Shown piece after piece: positions 36,535 to 48,587 of a stretch of DNA of 64,000 nt. The first letter of the stretch is position 1, and each line of letters begins with the position of its first letter. The stretch is from Poronia punctata. Lineage: Eukaryota > Ascomycota > Sordariomycetes > Xylariales > Xylariaceae. A model generated the notes under the pieces. That model had not been told where the DNA came from. It saw nothing but the letters and a program-made list of their open reading frames with translations, and ran no database searches. The DNA is taken from NCBI GenBank assembly GCA_022579005.1, contig MU401529.1, positions 1 to 64,000 on the forward strand, written 5' to 3'. The position numbers and the translations under genes were made by a program.

Positions 36535-38982
36535 ATGGCTCCAGATAGAGGAAACAACACGCGGCCCGCCGCCGAGATGGACATCGTTGAAGAGGCCACC
36601 CGGCCGATGTCGTCCGCCGGCGATGGCGAGCCGCACGTAAAGTTTCTTCCCGAGGGACGCCATTTTACCTTCCGAGGTGTGGCGGCCGGATTGCTCGTCG
36701 GTCTCGTCATCGTCTTCTCCAACATGTACTTTGGCCTGCAGACCGGATGGGTTAGCATGATGACGATGCCTGCGAGTTTGCTTGGCTTCGGCATCTTTAA
36801 GACTCTTTCGCGCCATCTGAGCTTCCCTTTCTCGCCTGTAGAAAACGTGCTTGTGCAGTCGGTGGCTGGAGGCATGGCTATCATGCCTCTGGGATGCGGC
36901 TTTGTTGGTGTGGTGAGTATTTTCTCTCTCTATTTACGCTACCGGGTGCTAACTAGGCCTGCTCCTAGTTGCCTGCCATGGAATACTTGATGAAGCCCTC
37001 GGAGCAAGGGCCGATACATCTAAGTATGACGAAGCTAATTGTTTGGTCCCTCGGTCTTTGTTACTTTGGCGTCGTTTTTGCTGTCCCTCTGTAAGTGACA
37101 TAGTCATCTATCACCGCGTTAACCTATACTGACTCGTCGGTCAAGGCGACGGCAAGTCATTATAAGAGAAAAGTTAAAGTTCCCCAGCGGCTTCAGCACG
37201 GCCGTGCTTATTGGTGTTCTCCATGGCAAAGGACAGACTCAGAGTAGCGGAACTTTGGACTCGTCTAAAGCCGGAACCTTTGGAAGCCTCGCACTAGAAA
37301 ATAGACCACTTATGGATACACAAATCGCGGATGACGAGGAGGATCGCGGCGACATGCAACAGACTGCATCCGGACAGAAGCACAGCTGGGCAGACAACAT
37401 GAGACTACTGCTAATCAGCTTTGGCATCTCGGGTGTATATACTCTGTGCACTTTCTTCATTCCCGCCCTACGTAATTTGCCACTGTTTGGCACTGTCGCT
37501 GCCGAGACTTGGCTATGGACATTGAACCCGAGTTTCGCATACGTTGGCCAGGGCATCATAATGGGCCCGGAGACGACAATCCACATGCTCTTGGGTGCAG
37601 TGATTGGATGGGGAATCCTCTCACCTTTAGCCAAGTATCGGGGCTGGGCACCCGGTCCAATCGACGACTGGGAAACTGGTAGTAAGGGATGGATTGTTTG
37701 GACTTCACTAGCCATCATGCTAGCAGATGCAGTCATCAGTCTTGGTTACATCGCCTTCCGTCCCCTTGTTGAATATGGGCCGTCGTTGATCTTCTCGCTC
37801 AAGCAGAGATATGATCGCGACGGCCTGCGGAGTCTCTTTCAACGTCGCCCGACAGGTTATACAGTTGTCTCTAGTGACGACACCAGTCGACCTTCGACAG
37901 CAGGTTCGGATGGAGTAGGCGGTCCATCGGTCCGTGCACGGGGACGCGCACACTCCCTCGATTCGTTCAGTTTGAAAGCCTGGGACCATGACGACGCCCC
38001 TCCAGAGCAACTTGTGGGGACCAAGACAGTCAGCATTGGGTTGGTCGTCTCGATAATATTTTGTGTGGCCAGCATTCACTTCACATTCGGTCAGCTTGTT
38101 CCGCTATACGGTACCATCATCGCCGTTTTCATGGCTATGCTACTTAGCATAATGGGGGTGAGGGCACTGGGAGAGACAGATCTCAACCCAGTGTCAGGCA
38201 TCAGCAAGATCGCACAGCTCTTCTTCGCCCTTATCATCCCTCAGACGAACAAGGCCAGCGTGCTCATTAACCTCATCGCCGGTGCCGTGTCTGAAGCGGG
38301 TGCTTTGCAAGCTGGGGACCTCATGCAGGATCTCAAAACTGGTCATCTGCTCGGTGCCGCACCCAAGGCTCAGTTCTGGGGTCAGATCATCGGCGCAACA
38401 GTCGGTGCCGTGGTGAGCGCTTTCATTTATCGCCTCTACACAGCTGTGTACGAGGTTCCCGGTGACCTGTTTCAGGTTCCCACGGCTTTTGTGTGGATTT
38501 TCACGGCGAGACTCATCACGGGCAAGGGCCTACCTCATATGGCGCGCGAGTTTGCTATTGGAGCAGCTGTTATATTTGCCGTCTTTACCATTTTAAGAAC
38601 GAAAGGCCTCGGAAAGAGATGGCATGCTTATATTCCCGGGGGTATCGCCGTAGCAGTTGGTAAGTGCATTATCTCATCTCATAACCTTGACGTCTCTCTA
38701 TAAAACACTAAAGAAACGGATGGGAATCTAGGTATGTACAATGTGCCGTCCTTTACCTTGGCAAGGACCATAGGCGGTTTGATGAGTTGGTATTGGCGAG
38801 CTCGTCTCAAAAGAGAGGACACTCCTCTCATCGTTTTGGCCTCAGTAAGTTTATATTCAATGAAGCGTGGATAACTAGTACCTAGGTGAACTAACAATAT
38901 AATGCAGGGCTTCATCTTGGGCGAGGGTTTCTTGAGTATCGCGAACCTTATTTTGCAGAGTGCCCAGGTGCCTCACTTATAA
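36535..38982 (+). CDS. OPT-family oligopeptide/metal-complex transporter
   Basis: Five exons (36535-36912, 36969-37090, 37146-38659, 38732-38844, 38908-38982) give 733 residues. After a soluble N-terminus the first membrane segment FRGVAAGLLVGLVIVFSNMYFGLQTGW carries the family's start. FPFSPVENVLVQSVAGGMAIMPLG and the block GVRALGETDLNPVSGISKIAQLFFALIIP are further OPT landmarks, and many hydrophobic segments follow. A long hydrophilic loop (about residues 400-440) separates two membrane halves. The type resembles the yeast YGL114W/YSL-like branch more than Opt1. By family it is a proton-coupled carrier of small peptides or metal chelates at a cell membrane; the substrate is unknown. The last exons are small (113 and 75 bases) but keep the frame and end at HL-stop. 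Confidence 0.92.
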
Positions 38983-39309
38983 AGACTTGTTCAGCCCCTT
39001 GGTTCTCATCATCTAGTAAGAAATATAGGCAGATATGTAGAGTATATTACTTGAGATTGAATATAATACCATCGAACATAATGATACAAAATTTGTCGTT
39101 GGATCAATACTTTAAGTAAGGTCGGGAACTTGGGTAGGTATGTACTTTCACGTCAGAGATGTATTATGGAGAAAATACCATGCTTAGTCATCTCCGCCTT
39201 TCTCCGATTTTTAGTGCCCCTCATACTGCACTTCATCACGATGGTGGGGTAAAAGGGTAATAAAGTACTCTCATCCTGCACGTTACTATAATAACAAGAC
39301 GAATTCAAG
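38983..39309. other. Intergenic
   Basis: This 327-base spacer between the OPT gene and the hydrolase gene shows nothing recognisable beyond 3' and 5' flanking sequence. Confidence 0.5.
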
Positions 39310-40614
39310 ATGTTGATTAAAGAAAGCCACGCTGACGTCCAGACGAAGGTGGACGGGAAGGATTCTTCCATGAGTAAATAAGACCTAAACCTACCTTTTC
39401 CCTACCAAGTTATTGTAACCTAGGTAGCTAACTATAGGCTTTGTTAGGAATCTTTCTCTTCCACCCCACCATCCCGCAATATCCAAATGCGTGAGTTTTT
39501 GGTGGTTTATTAAGATCCTGGGTGATGGGTGATGGGTGATGGGTAATCGCTGATGGCCTTTTTGGGGGGTGTTATAGACGGTTTCCGGGTATTGTTTTGT
39601 TTAGCGAGATATATCAAGGTACGTTACGTTACGTACATACTCTTTTCCAGGGAGAGAGTGAGAGTGAGAGTGAGTCTTGACTAACAAAATCAAAATCAAA
39701 GTTACTGGCCCAGTGGCAAGATTCGCCCGCCAGATAGCAGGACAAGGCTATATCGTAGCGGCGCCATCTTCTTATCATGACTTTACCGGTCCCGAAGCAC
39801 TGGCGTATGATGTGCCGGGGACAGATCAGGGTAACGAGTGGAAAGTGAAGAAAGTACGTTTAATTCCCCGGGCAGTTGTTGTGATGGCCCCCGTTCTGAT
39901 ATTGTGCTACTATCTAGACGCTACAATCCTACGATGAAGACGGGTATAAGACTGTCGATTACTTGCTCAGTCTTTCCACTTGCACGGGACTTATAGGGAC
40001 TACGGGCATGTGTCTGGGTGGTCACCTTGCTTTACGAGCTAGTGTAAGTGAGAAAGAAGTGTTCCTCCCTGGTGCCCCGGATAAAAAAAATAAAGAGGCA
40101 ACATAATCACCATCGTGGAAAGAATAGAGAAAAAAAGGGTGATGAACCTACTGAGACTAACCTCGACAAAAAAAAAAAAAAAAAACAGCTCGATCCCCGC
40201 ATCAGCGCCTGCGTAGCATACTTCGCAACAGACGTGCACAGCCGAACTCTTGGCCCCCACGCCGGACCCAACACATCAGCCGAAGCGCCGGCGAACAGTA
40301 CCCACACGATCGACAAGCTAAACGAGATTAAAGGGGAAGTAGCCATGATCTTCGGCATCAAGGACACGCACGTGCCCGACGCCGGAAGGGACCTGATCCG
40401 GAAGAAACTCCGGGATGCGGGCACCGTGTTCAGCTTCTACGAGTTCGCCTGGGCTCAACACGCTTTCATCCGCGATGAGCTTAGTAAAGGGCGGTATGAC
40501 CCTGCCATCACAAAGATTTGCTTCGAGGTCTTGCTCGAGCTTTTTGGTCGTGTGTTGAAGACGGATTTGGGACCTAGGGATGGGAAGACTGTCGAGGTTG
40601 AACATGTTTGCTGA
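39310..40614 (+). CDS. Dienelactone hydrolase-family protein, six exons
   Basis: Exons 39310-39373, 39448-39490, 39578-39618, 39702-39853, 39918-40043 and 40189-40614 give 283 residues. I rebuilt the 5' part from frame and family pattern: MLIKESHADVQTKVDGKDSS, then IFLFHPTIPQYPNA, then RFPGIVLFSEIYQ|VTGPVARFARQIAG. Exons 2 and 3 are only 43 and 41 bases. The alpha/beta-hydrolase triad of dienelactone hydrolases is complete: Cys132 in GMCLGGH, Asp201 in GIKDTHVP and His233 in AQHAF. By family it hydrolyses a cyclic ester such as carboxymethylenebutenolide in aromatic breakdown, but many fungal members have unknown substrates. CTAAC branch sites occur in introns 1, 3 and 5. Intron 5 ends with a long A run before CAG, an unusual context. 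Confidence 0.9.
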
Positions 40615-41325
40615 AGTCGGGCCAGTTTAGGTAGGGTAGGTTAGGTGGTGGCGGATAAAAAAACCCCCCCCCGAAGCTTTGAAGCTGCTTGACTCGTGGT
40701 AGGAATGGGTGGCCTGAGGTGATGATAGCTCCGAGACAGCTTCGAAGCTATGCTATCCTGTTCAAATACTTGGTCATCGATGCCCTTACGAAAAACCCGG
40801 GAAGTCGACGCATGTTCTCTAAACCATCTTTGACTTGTAATCTGCCTCTAGTAAAGGCAAAGGTAATAATAGCAACTACGTTTTGGTATTGATGCCCGTT
40901 TTCCGGCTTCATGTGTGGTTATTACAAGAAACAAGCCGGGAGAAACAGAGGCAAAAATAGGAAATCCATGGGCCATGTTGAAAGTGCTATAGCGTCTCGA
41001 TAGCTAATAGTACGTACTTTACCTCATCATCTCCGGGAGAACCGGTTGGTGGATAGAGCCGTCAGTCACATTGACGTTATTAGACTTTAGGTGGCCGATC
41101 TAGCTTGGAGGTGTGACTGGAGCTCTAACAATGAGATCAGTAGGGCAACTGGAACTGCTGTCAAAATGCAGTTTTCATAGTTAGCTGAGTCATAAACCTG
41201 TATACACGTAGCTAGGTAGGGATACCTGCAAGATTGTTGTTGTTTCCTTACACGTGCTTGTACCATAGAGTTTGCAGTTTGAATTGTTTATCATGCGGGA
41301 ACCTATTGGGCCCTTAACTTTAAAA

Positions 41326-41379
41326 GGCAGCGGCAGAGGCAGCGGCAGAGGCAGCGGCAGAGGCAGCGGCAGAGGCAGC
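41326..41379. repeat. 12-base tandem repeat GGCAGCGGCAGA, about 4.5 copies
   Basis: Four exact units of GGCAGCGGCAGA and a partial fifth lie in intergenic DNA. The next bases diverge at once. This is a simple minisatellite; no coding frame is supported across it. Confidence 0.95.
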
Positions 41380-42565
41380 CTTTCCGTTTCCCATCTACGC
41401 GTGTAACGAGGCCGGTCCCGATGCTTAGATTAAACAGCTACCGACGTGTAGTGGCAATATGCCTCAAAGTTCTCGACGCTTCATGTGGTTTCTTTAGCAG
41501 TTCGTTAAAAATATATCAGATACAGAAATACGCAGGTAGATCGTATTGGATTTGCATCCACGTTACATTTTACCACCGCCCTTTCGGACCCTAGAATGTT
41601 CGACATATCGATAAAACCGGGCCCATTGCCAAGCTGTGGCGGGGGATGAGGCTAAATTTCTTGTACGCATCGCTAACCAGATGTTGCTACAGGCAGCTGT
41701 AGGTAGTTGGCACGGAAATGCCGAGTTTAGTGGCAATGCCCATCGGGTTCCAAAGGGTAGAGGCGAGGTTTCACTCCTACGCGCGAGTACCTAGTACATG
41801 TACTCGTAGGAACTTGCCTTTTGTCTGAAACCAAAATCTAGCGCCAGAAGCGCCAGAAGCGCCAGTTCGACCAGAAGGAGGGTATTCAGTGGACATTTAT
41901 CTCCAAAGAATAGGCTTTACTGCCCTCAGATGATGGCGTACAAACTGGAAACGTGGAGCTGTCGTACTGTCCTGTAGAGATTAGAGGATGATTTGCGGTA
42001 GGTTAGGTATGTTGTATAATTGGGTACAAACAGAAAGACGCTTGGGTTTGGATGCTTGTTGGCTGCTCTGGTAACCGAAAACATTTTCAAAAATTATAGC
42101 GGGGCCGTTTCCGTCGTTGCCTTGCCAAGTTCAAGCTACATACATTGGGATTTCTGTCTAGGAGGCCCATTCAGCCTACCAGGACTCAGGAGCTACCTAA
42201 CCTAGGCGCCTAAAATTTTCTGCCCAAAGCCAAAGCCAGGTGGGGGCGGGGCAATTGAGGCTTGGGTTCATGTTCATGTACCTTCGTACTAAGTACCCTC
42301 CTCCATTGAAGTCGGTACGCGGGGCATATTGTGACCTCATTCAGAGAAGCTACTGTGGGTCCGAACAACTTCGTGGAATCGTAGAGTCAAAAAGCACGAT
42401 TGCCACAAAAGCCGGCCAGATACCACTAGAATCGAAAAGATAAGTGGATTGTAAGATTCTATGTATGCGAAAGTACCAGTAATCGATTTTTTTGCACTGG
42501 TTTAGGCCAGAAACAGCTCGAAACTGCCAATAAAGGGTGAAAACATCCCAGTCGATCCCCGTGAA

Positions 42566-42578
42566 TTCCAGAAGCTTC
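42566..42578. promoter_or_regulatory. Heat-shock element upstream of hsp70
   Basis: TTC-CA-GAA-GC-TTC at 42566-42578 is three perfect alternating nGAAn units, the consensus site for the heat-shock factor trimer, 225 bases before the hsp70 start. A weaker gapped match, GAA…GAA spaced by ten, lies about 60 bases further upstream (near 42508-42523). Confidence 0.75.
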
Positions 42579-42802
42579 CGAAAAAAATACACTAGTGGGG
42601 TTACAGCTTCCTACCCTCCAGGTATAATAATAAGGTTCACAAACACAGTCAATTTCTGTCTCTCCTCCTTTTCTCTACATCACAAATCCCACAACAGACA
42701 CATTTTCCGAGATACCCAAAACTTCCCTTTCCATTTCCTAATCACTATCCTCGTCTGTTTCTACATACAAATTTCCATCTTCAGCCATACACATAGCCCA
42801 TC

Positions 42803-44824
42803 ATGGTCGCTGCCGTCGGTATTGACTTGGGCACGACGTACTCGTGCGTCGGTGTCTACCGAGATGATCGGATTGAAATCATTGCCAATGACCAGGGTAA
42901 CCGGACAACACCCTCGTTCGTTGCCTTCACAGATACCGAGCGTCTGATCGGAGATGCTGCCAAGAATCAAGTCGCTATGAACCCCTCCAACACAGTCTTC
43001 GATGCCAAGCGTTTGATTGGCCGCAAGTTCGCCGATGCTGAGGTTCAGGCCGACATGAAGCACTTCCCCTTCAAGATCATTGACAAGGGTGGCAAGCCTA
43101 TTGTCGAGGTTGAATACAAGGCCGAGACTAAGACCTTCACACCCGAGGAGATCTCCTCCATGGTCCTGATCAAGATGCGTGAGACTGCTGAGGCCTACTT
43201 GGGTGGCACAGTCAACAACGCTGTCATCACAGTCCCTGCCTACTTCAACGACGCTCAGCGTCAAGCTACCAAGGATTCTGGTCTCATTGCCGGTCTCAAC
43301 GTTCTGCGAATCATCAACGAACCCACAGCCGCTGCCATCGCCTACGGTCTTGACAAGAAGGTCGAGGGCGAGCGCAACGTCCTCATCTTCGATCTTGGTG
43401 GCGGTACTTTCGATGTGTCTCTCCTGACAATCGAGGAAGGTATCTTCGAGGTCAAGTCCACTGCTGGTGACACTCACTTGGGTGGTGAGGATTTCGACAA
43501 CCGTCTAGTCAACCACTTCGTTGCTGTAAGTCTACTACCCCAAAATCTCCTATACATGTCCAATCATCAGTTACTAACCATGCTATAACAGGAATTCAAG
43601 CGGAAGTTCAAGAAGGATCTGTCCACCAATGCTCGTGCTCTCCGACGTCTTCGCACTGCTTGCGAGCGAGCCAAGCGTACCCTATCCTCTTCTGCCCAGA
43701 CCTCCATTGAAATCGACTCCCTGTTCGAGGGTATCGACTTCTACACGTCTATCACCCGTGCCAGATTCGAAGAGCTCTGCCAGGATCTCTTCCGGTCTAC
43801 CATCCAGCCCGTTGACCGTGTCCTGGCTGATGCCAAGATCGACAAGTCTCAGGTCCACGAGATCGTCCTCGTCGGTGGCTCGACCCGTATCCCCCGTGTC
43901 CAGAAGCTTATCACCGATTACTTCAACGGCAAGGAACCCAACAAGTCCATCAACCCCGATGAGGCCGTTGCCTACGGTGCTGCCGTCCAGGCCGCTATCC
44001 TGTCTGGTGATACCAGCTCCAAGTCCACCAACGAGATCCTGCTTCTCGATGTCGCCGCTCTGTCTCTCGGTATCGAGACTGCTGGTGGTATGATGACCAA
44101 GCTCATTCCCCGCAACACCACCATCCCCACCAAGAAGTCCGAGGTCTTCTCCACATTCTCCGATAACCAGCCTGGTGTGCTCATCCAGGTCTACGAAGGT
44201 GAGCGCCAGCGCACCAAGGACAACAACCTGCTCGGCAAGTTCGAGCTTACCGGCATTCCCCCTGCCCCTCGTGGTGTTCCTCAGATCGAGGTTACCTTCG
44301 ATCTCGATGCCAACGGAATCATGAACGTCTCTGCTGTTGAGAAGGGCACTGGCAAGTCCAACAAGATCACCATCACCAACGACAAGGGTCGTCTGTCGAA
44401 GGAGGAGATTGAGCGCATGCTGGCTGAGGCCGAGAAATACAAGGAGGAAGACGAGGCCGAGGGTCGCCGTATCGGTGCCAAGAACGGTCTCGAGTCATAC
44501 GCCTACTCGCTCCGCAACACCCTCGGCGACTCCAAGGTCGACGAGAAGCTTGACGCTGCTGACAAGGAGAAGCTCAAGACCGAGATCGATGCTGTCGTCT
44601 CTTGGCTCGATGAGAGCCAGCAAGCCACTCGTGAGGAGTACGAAGAGAAGCAGAAGGAGTTGGAGGCCATTGCCAACCCCATCATGATGAAGTTCTACGG
44701 TGGTGCTGGTGGTATGCCTGGTGGCATGCCCGGTGGTGCTCCTGGCGGCTTCCCTGGCGCTGGTGGCGCTCCCGGTGCCGGTGCCGGTGGTGATGACGGC
44801 CCTACCGTTGAGGAGGTCGACTAA
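42803..44824 (+). CDS. Cytosolic Hsp70 chaperone (Ssa type)
   Basis: Two exons, 42803-43525 and 43592-44824, give 651 residues. The N-terminal ATPase signatures [12 protein letters not shown] and [14 protein letters not shown] are present, as are [17 protein letters not shown] and [13 protein letters not shown]. The substrate-binding domain is followed by a Gly/Ala/Pro-rich tail that ends in EEVD, the mark of cytosolic/nuclear Hsp70 that docks TPR co-chaperones. The single intron interrupts at NHFVA|EFKRK. Codon use is strongly biased to C-ending codons, as expected for an abundant protein. A perfect heat-shock element lies upstream. No signal or transit peptide is present, so it is not BiP or the mitochondrial form. 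Confidence 0.98.
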
Positions 44825-46057
44825 ATTGTTCCGCACGTTTAGCTCTTGTTTGATTTGGTTCTTACGGCGTTATCTGGTGTCTACAGCATCATGACAGGCG
44901 GTATGGGTAATGCGGTTCTGCCTAGAGATTCTTCGGCGGTAATGATACAGGAACAAAAGTCCCATTTTTACGACTTGCACGGGTGTACCTTAGTATGGCT
45001 CCATCCGAAATGAAGCAATGATATAATTCTATACAAAAACTTAAGTGTGCCTCAAACGTGAATGTTGTTAAGAAATTAAAGTGTGAAGTGTAAAATTGTA
45101 CCTTGGCCAGTCAACCAAATGAGAAGACTACTATGCTCAGTAGTATGCCTTGACTTGATTGATATTCTGTCTCTGTTTGGCGTGGATCGGTAGGTTGCAA
45201 ATAAAAGCAAGGCTGAGAGTTTCTTCTTGGTGAAGTGGTCTGTTGAGGCCGTATGGTATCCGTATGTGGGAGGGAAACCCGATAATGGCCAAGAGCCAAG
45301 ACAAGAGTGAGAATCGTGGCCGGAGTCGAAACCGGCATGGTGTTGTTTGGTAACAGGTATAATGCCGAGGAAAGGAGCAAACAGACACCCACCTTGATGG
45401 AATGGAATACGTGTATGACTGGCAAGAGAGCAGTTGACCTCGAGTATCGATGTGGAGAAGTTCGAATGTTAGCATGCAGATTGAGGTTATAAGGCTAGGT
45501 TAGGTAGACTAGTCATATTTCTTTTATTCCTGATGATGTTAATGTGAATGTTATGAGACGCCAGGGTACGTGAAAGGAAGGGGACGGCGTTGTAGCCAAA
45601 GACAAAGCCCGTAATTTAGAGGTTCTTTTGTATCTATTGTGTTGTAGGTATGTATTGGTAGTTTGCAAACCATGGTAAAGAAGTCTATCTCGGAAGACTT
45701 CTCGTACGGACTGGATATAATAAGAATGGCTGTGCTGTTCGTAGAAAACCTGCAATTGGAATAAGGAGGGGAAAGTGTGAATATATATACTCTTTTGTTA
45801 CTACAACTAAGCTAGTCTACAATAATATCTACAATATCCGGGTGGTTAGGGACGGTGGGGGTTACGGCCTGGTATTCCGTAAGACTTTGTAGGAGATGCA
45901 GAATTCAAAACACACACACATGTGTGTGTGCGTGTACTAACAAGGAGTGTGGAAGCGGGTTTTTTTTTTCATACCCGCTTCAAGATATCCCTTTGCGTAT
46001 CATTCCCATCATGAACCAAACCAAACCGCGGCCGGAGGGTCTTTTTTTTTTCTTTTC
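44825..46057. other. Convergent intergenic region
   Basis: About 1.2 kb between the 3' ends of hsp70 (+) and the Emi1-like gene (-). It includes an alternating CA/TG stretch (45910-45932) that can form a hairpin. No gene is supported. Confidence 0.5.
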
Positions 46058-46861
46058 TCAAGACGTTGCGGCAGCCTTTTGCTCCTCGGCCAACAACCTC
46101 TGCACAGCCCTCCTCCGCTCGATCTGCAAAGTACGCCACTCGTCATCGCTAATATCGGGATGTCTATACGGGAGACTAAAAGCGGAGTCGTATGGTAACT
46201 TTTCCGGGCGCGGTTCCCAGATATCGGTGCTATTGGGCTTGCCGTCGCCGTACTTGCGCAGCTCCTTGTTGCGGTAATGGTTGCGGATGGCTTCCTCTTT
46301 CACCTCGCCCGTGTAGACGCGCGCGCGCATGCAGAACCAGAAGTCGTCCCACAGCTCGCTGCACGACCGCGCCTCGCCCTCGCGGTACACGGCTGTCCAT
46401 TGCCCGCCTAAGCTGTTGCAGTGGAAGGCTAGGTCGAAGGCTTGTCGGCACGACATGGTGGTTGGGAGGATCGACTCGCCGACTGGGTCTAGACGGGCTG
46501 GGCCTTCTTCTTGTCTTTGTGTTTGGGGTTGGGATGCTGTGCGGGAGGAGGATGTTGAGTTTCCGCTTCCGCTCGTGGAAGACCACCATGACGATGATGA
46601 TGATGAGGAATAGGGCTTTTGCTCGGAAGTCGCTGTCGGTGTGGTCTTATTATTATTGTCGCTACCGCTGCTGCTGCTGCTGCTGCCGAACTCGGCTTGT
46701 ATCTGCGACATGAACTTTGCAATCTCTGGGTCGCTGTATGCTGGCTCGGGGGCCTTGGTAGGAGGGGACTGGCGGTTCTCTGTTGTGTTGGCGGTGTTGC
46801 TGCTTTTGCTCGTATTCGCATCGGCATTCGCCGTCGAGCCGGATGACCATAGCCAACCCAT
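46058..46861 (-). CDS. Emi1-like twin-CX9C protein (DUF3128 family)
   Basis: An uninterrupted frame of 267 residues on the minus strand. Residues 1-125 are low-complexity (Ser, Thr, Asn, Gln). The conserved part starts near 135 and holds two exact CX9C motifs, C138-C148 (CRQAFDLAFHC) and C167-C177 (CSELWDDFWFC). The tail is charged, with KYGDGKPNSTDIWEPR and DDEWRTLQIERRRAVQRL. This fits the fungal Emi1 (early meiotic induction) family. Twin-CX9C proteins are usually imported into the mitochondrial intermembrane space through Mia40; that localisation is inferred, and the molecular role is not established. The poly-Ser and poly-Gln-like part comes from short trinucleotide runs (46660-46685). 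Confidence 0.85.
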   Translation of the reverse strand: MGWLWSSGSTANADANTSKSSNTANTTENRQSPPTKAPEPAYSDPEIAKFMSQIQAEFGSSSSSSGSDNNNKTTPTATSEQKPYSSSSSSSWWSSTSGSGNSTSSSRTASQPQTQRQEEGPARLDPVGESILPTTMSCRQAFDLAFHCNSLGGQWTAVYREGEARSCSELWDDFWFCMRARVYTGEVKEEAIRNHYRNKELRKYGDGKPNSTDIWEPRPEKLPYDSAFSLPYRHPDISDDEWRTLQIERRRAVQRLLAEEQKAAATS

Positions 46862-48587
46862 ATTGAACCTTTGTCTTCTGTAAATTTACTCCTGTTCCCC
46901 TACTTCTCGTTCTTTTGTTCGTTCGACGGTTAGGCGCGTAGGTAGGTTACTGGGAACGTTTCGTTTCGTTTTGACTTCGGATCGCTCGTTTTCTTTCTTT
47001 CGACAGAAGGTAATAGTGACGCTTGAGAGAAAGAGGGGGAATATGTAGGACAGTCAAATGCGTGCTGTCATGCGGGGTAGGATGGTTATGTTGTATGTAC
47101 GTTACGTGCGCAGCTGTTTCCTGTCTGTCTGTCTGTCGCTGTCGAAGGATATCCCGTATACAAGTAGGGTAGATTCTCGGAAGAGACTTCCGGCCGATGC
47201 AGGTTGTACCTAGACCAGATTTGGCGGGTAGACTAAATTAAAGCGCCGAACCCCCGGTACCTAGGAAGAAGGACGGTCCGTGTTTTTGATTGTCTATTCA
47301 TCTAGCATTACTTGATTAGTTTCATTATTATTAAATGTATTTGAGGTAGGTAGATGGTAATTGTGTTGATTCTTAATGGGTTGGTTTACACGGTGAGTCT
47401 TGAAGTGGAAACCATGGTCTTTTAGGAGTTAGCCAGAGCCATAAGCCCTGGAGTTACAGACGCTGTTAACAGAATATTTCGAAAAGGATCACGATTCACG
47501 ACCTACTATAGTAACCCTTACTACTTTATATACGTGTATTTGTGTAGGTTCTGGATCTTTTGAACCACATCAACATTTATAGGGCCGAGGAGGTATCCAG
47601 TACGTTTGTGGTCCCGGTCGAGGCGAAATAGAATCCGGGGGGATCCCGACGAGGTATACCGACGGTACGAGGTCGACGGCAAATATCATAGTATATAAAA
47701 TACACATAGTAGGTACTGAGCTCAAGTCCTACATCTTGACGAAAAGGGTCATGCCAGGAATGGGAGAGTAAAACCAGGTGGTGGGCTCTACGCTACGTGA
47801 GCAAAACTATTACGGCCCTATCCTTCGGGCTGAGTAACATTACCCGAGATAACCTTGCGTTGACTCTACCTAGCTACTAAATCATAAACATGTGATTCTC
47901 GTTAATGTGGTGATAATAGTCTACCTTGTTGGTGTTCGGGCACATCCTACAGTATAAGTCCTTTCATTACATTGTGCAGAGGTGGAAGAATCCGAACCGA
48001 TGGGACAAGCAACGCAGACCTCTACGCGTACTTCTGTCGTATCGTACGCGTAGAGCCTACGATTAGACACGAGGAATCCCCTTAGAAGCATTGTATTCGG
48101 TGAACAAATAGGGTAGTTATCTAAACTATGAAGCACTGTAGCGGGATATTGAGGGGCTGTTTGGTGTTCGTTCTGTGTACCAAAGTACTGTACCCAGAAC
48201 CGTTGTGTTTAGCTCGAGTCTTGGCGAATATTGGGCGGGCTGATGATATCATTAGCACCTGATAAGTACCACTCGAGCTTTCTGCCAGGGACAAAACATA
48301 ATAGAACGTGGAAAGACCGACAGCTTCCACGTGTGTACAGGATATAAAGTTCCCTTTTAGGATTTTCAGGCCTTTTTATACTAAGGAAATAAGAGATATG
48401 AGCATAGCTGTAGTAGTCGTTATGCGCGTGTTATAGGTATCCTTGTTGCATTGATTTTGTCACCTGCAGGGCTGACAGGGTGTACATATGTAGCGTTGCT
48501 TTTGGTCACCCATCGCATCACTAGATCAAGGATAGGTGGACGAGGTGCTCTACACATAATTTAGGGGACTTCTCAGCCATTGGGAAA
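46862..48587. other. Divergent intergenic region
   Basis: About 1.7 kb between the Emi1-like gene (-) and Yme2 (+), holding both promoters. Open frames are short and unsupported, and no conserved element is recognised. Confidence 0.5.

Larger units (their letters stand above)
40615..42802. other. Long intergenic region upstream of hsp70
   Basis: About 2.2 kb without a supported gene. It contains a 12-base tandem repeat (41326-41379), a small GCGCCAGAA repeat (41841-41865), one TACTCGTA (41801-41808), and the heat-shock promoter elements and pyrimidine-rich leader of hsp70 at its right end. Confidence 0.55.

Noticed and set aside
42761..43477. 238-codon open frame on the minus strand across hsp70 exon 1
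   Set aside because: Antisense shadow caused by biased codons of hsp70, a well-known artefact; no independent family resemblance.
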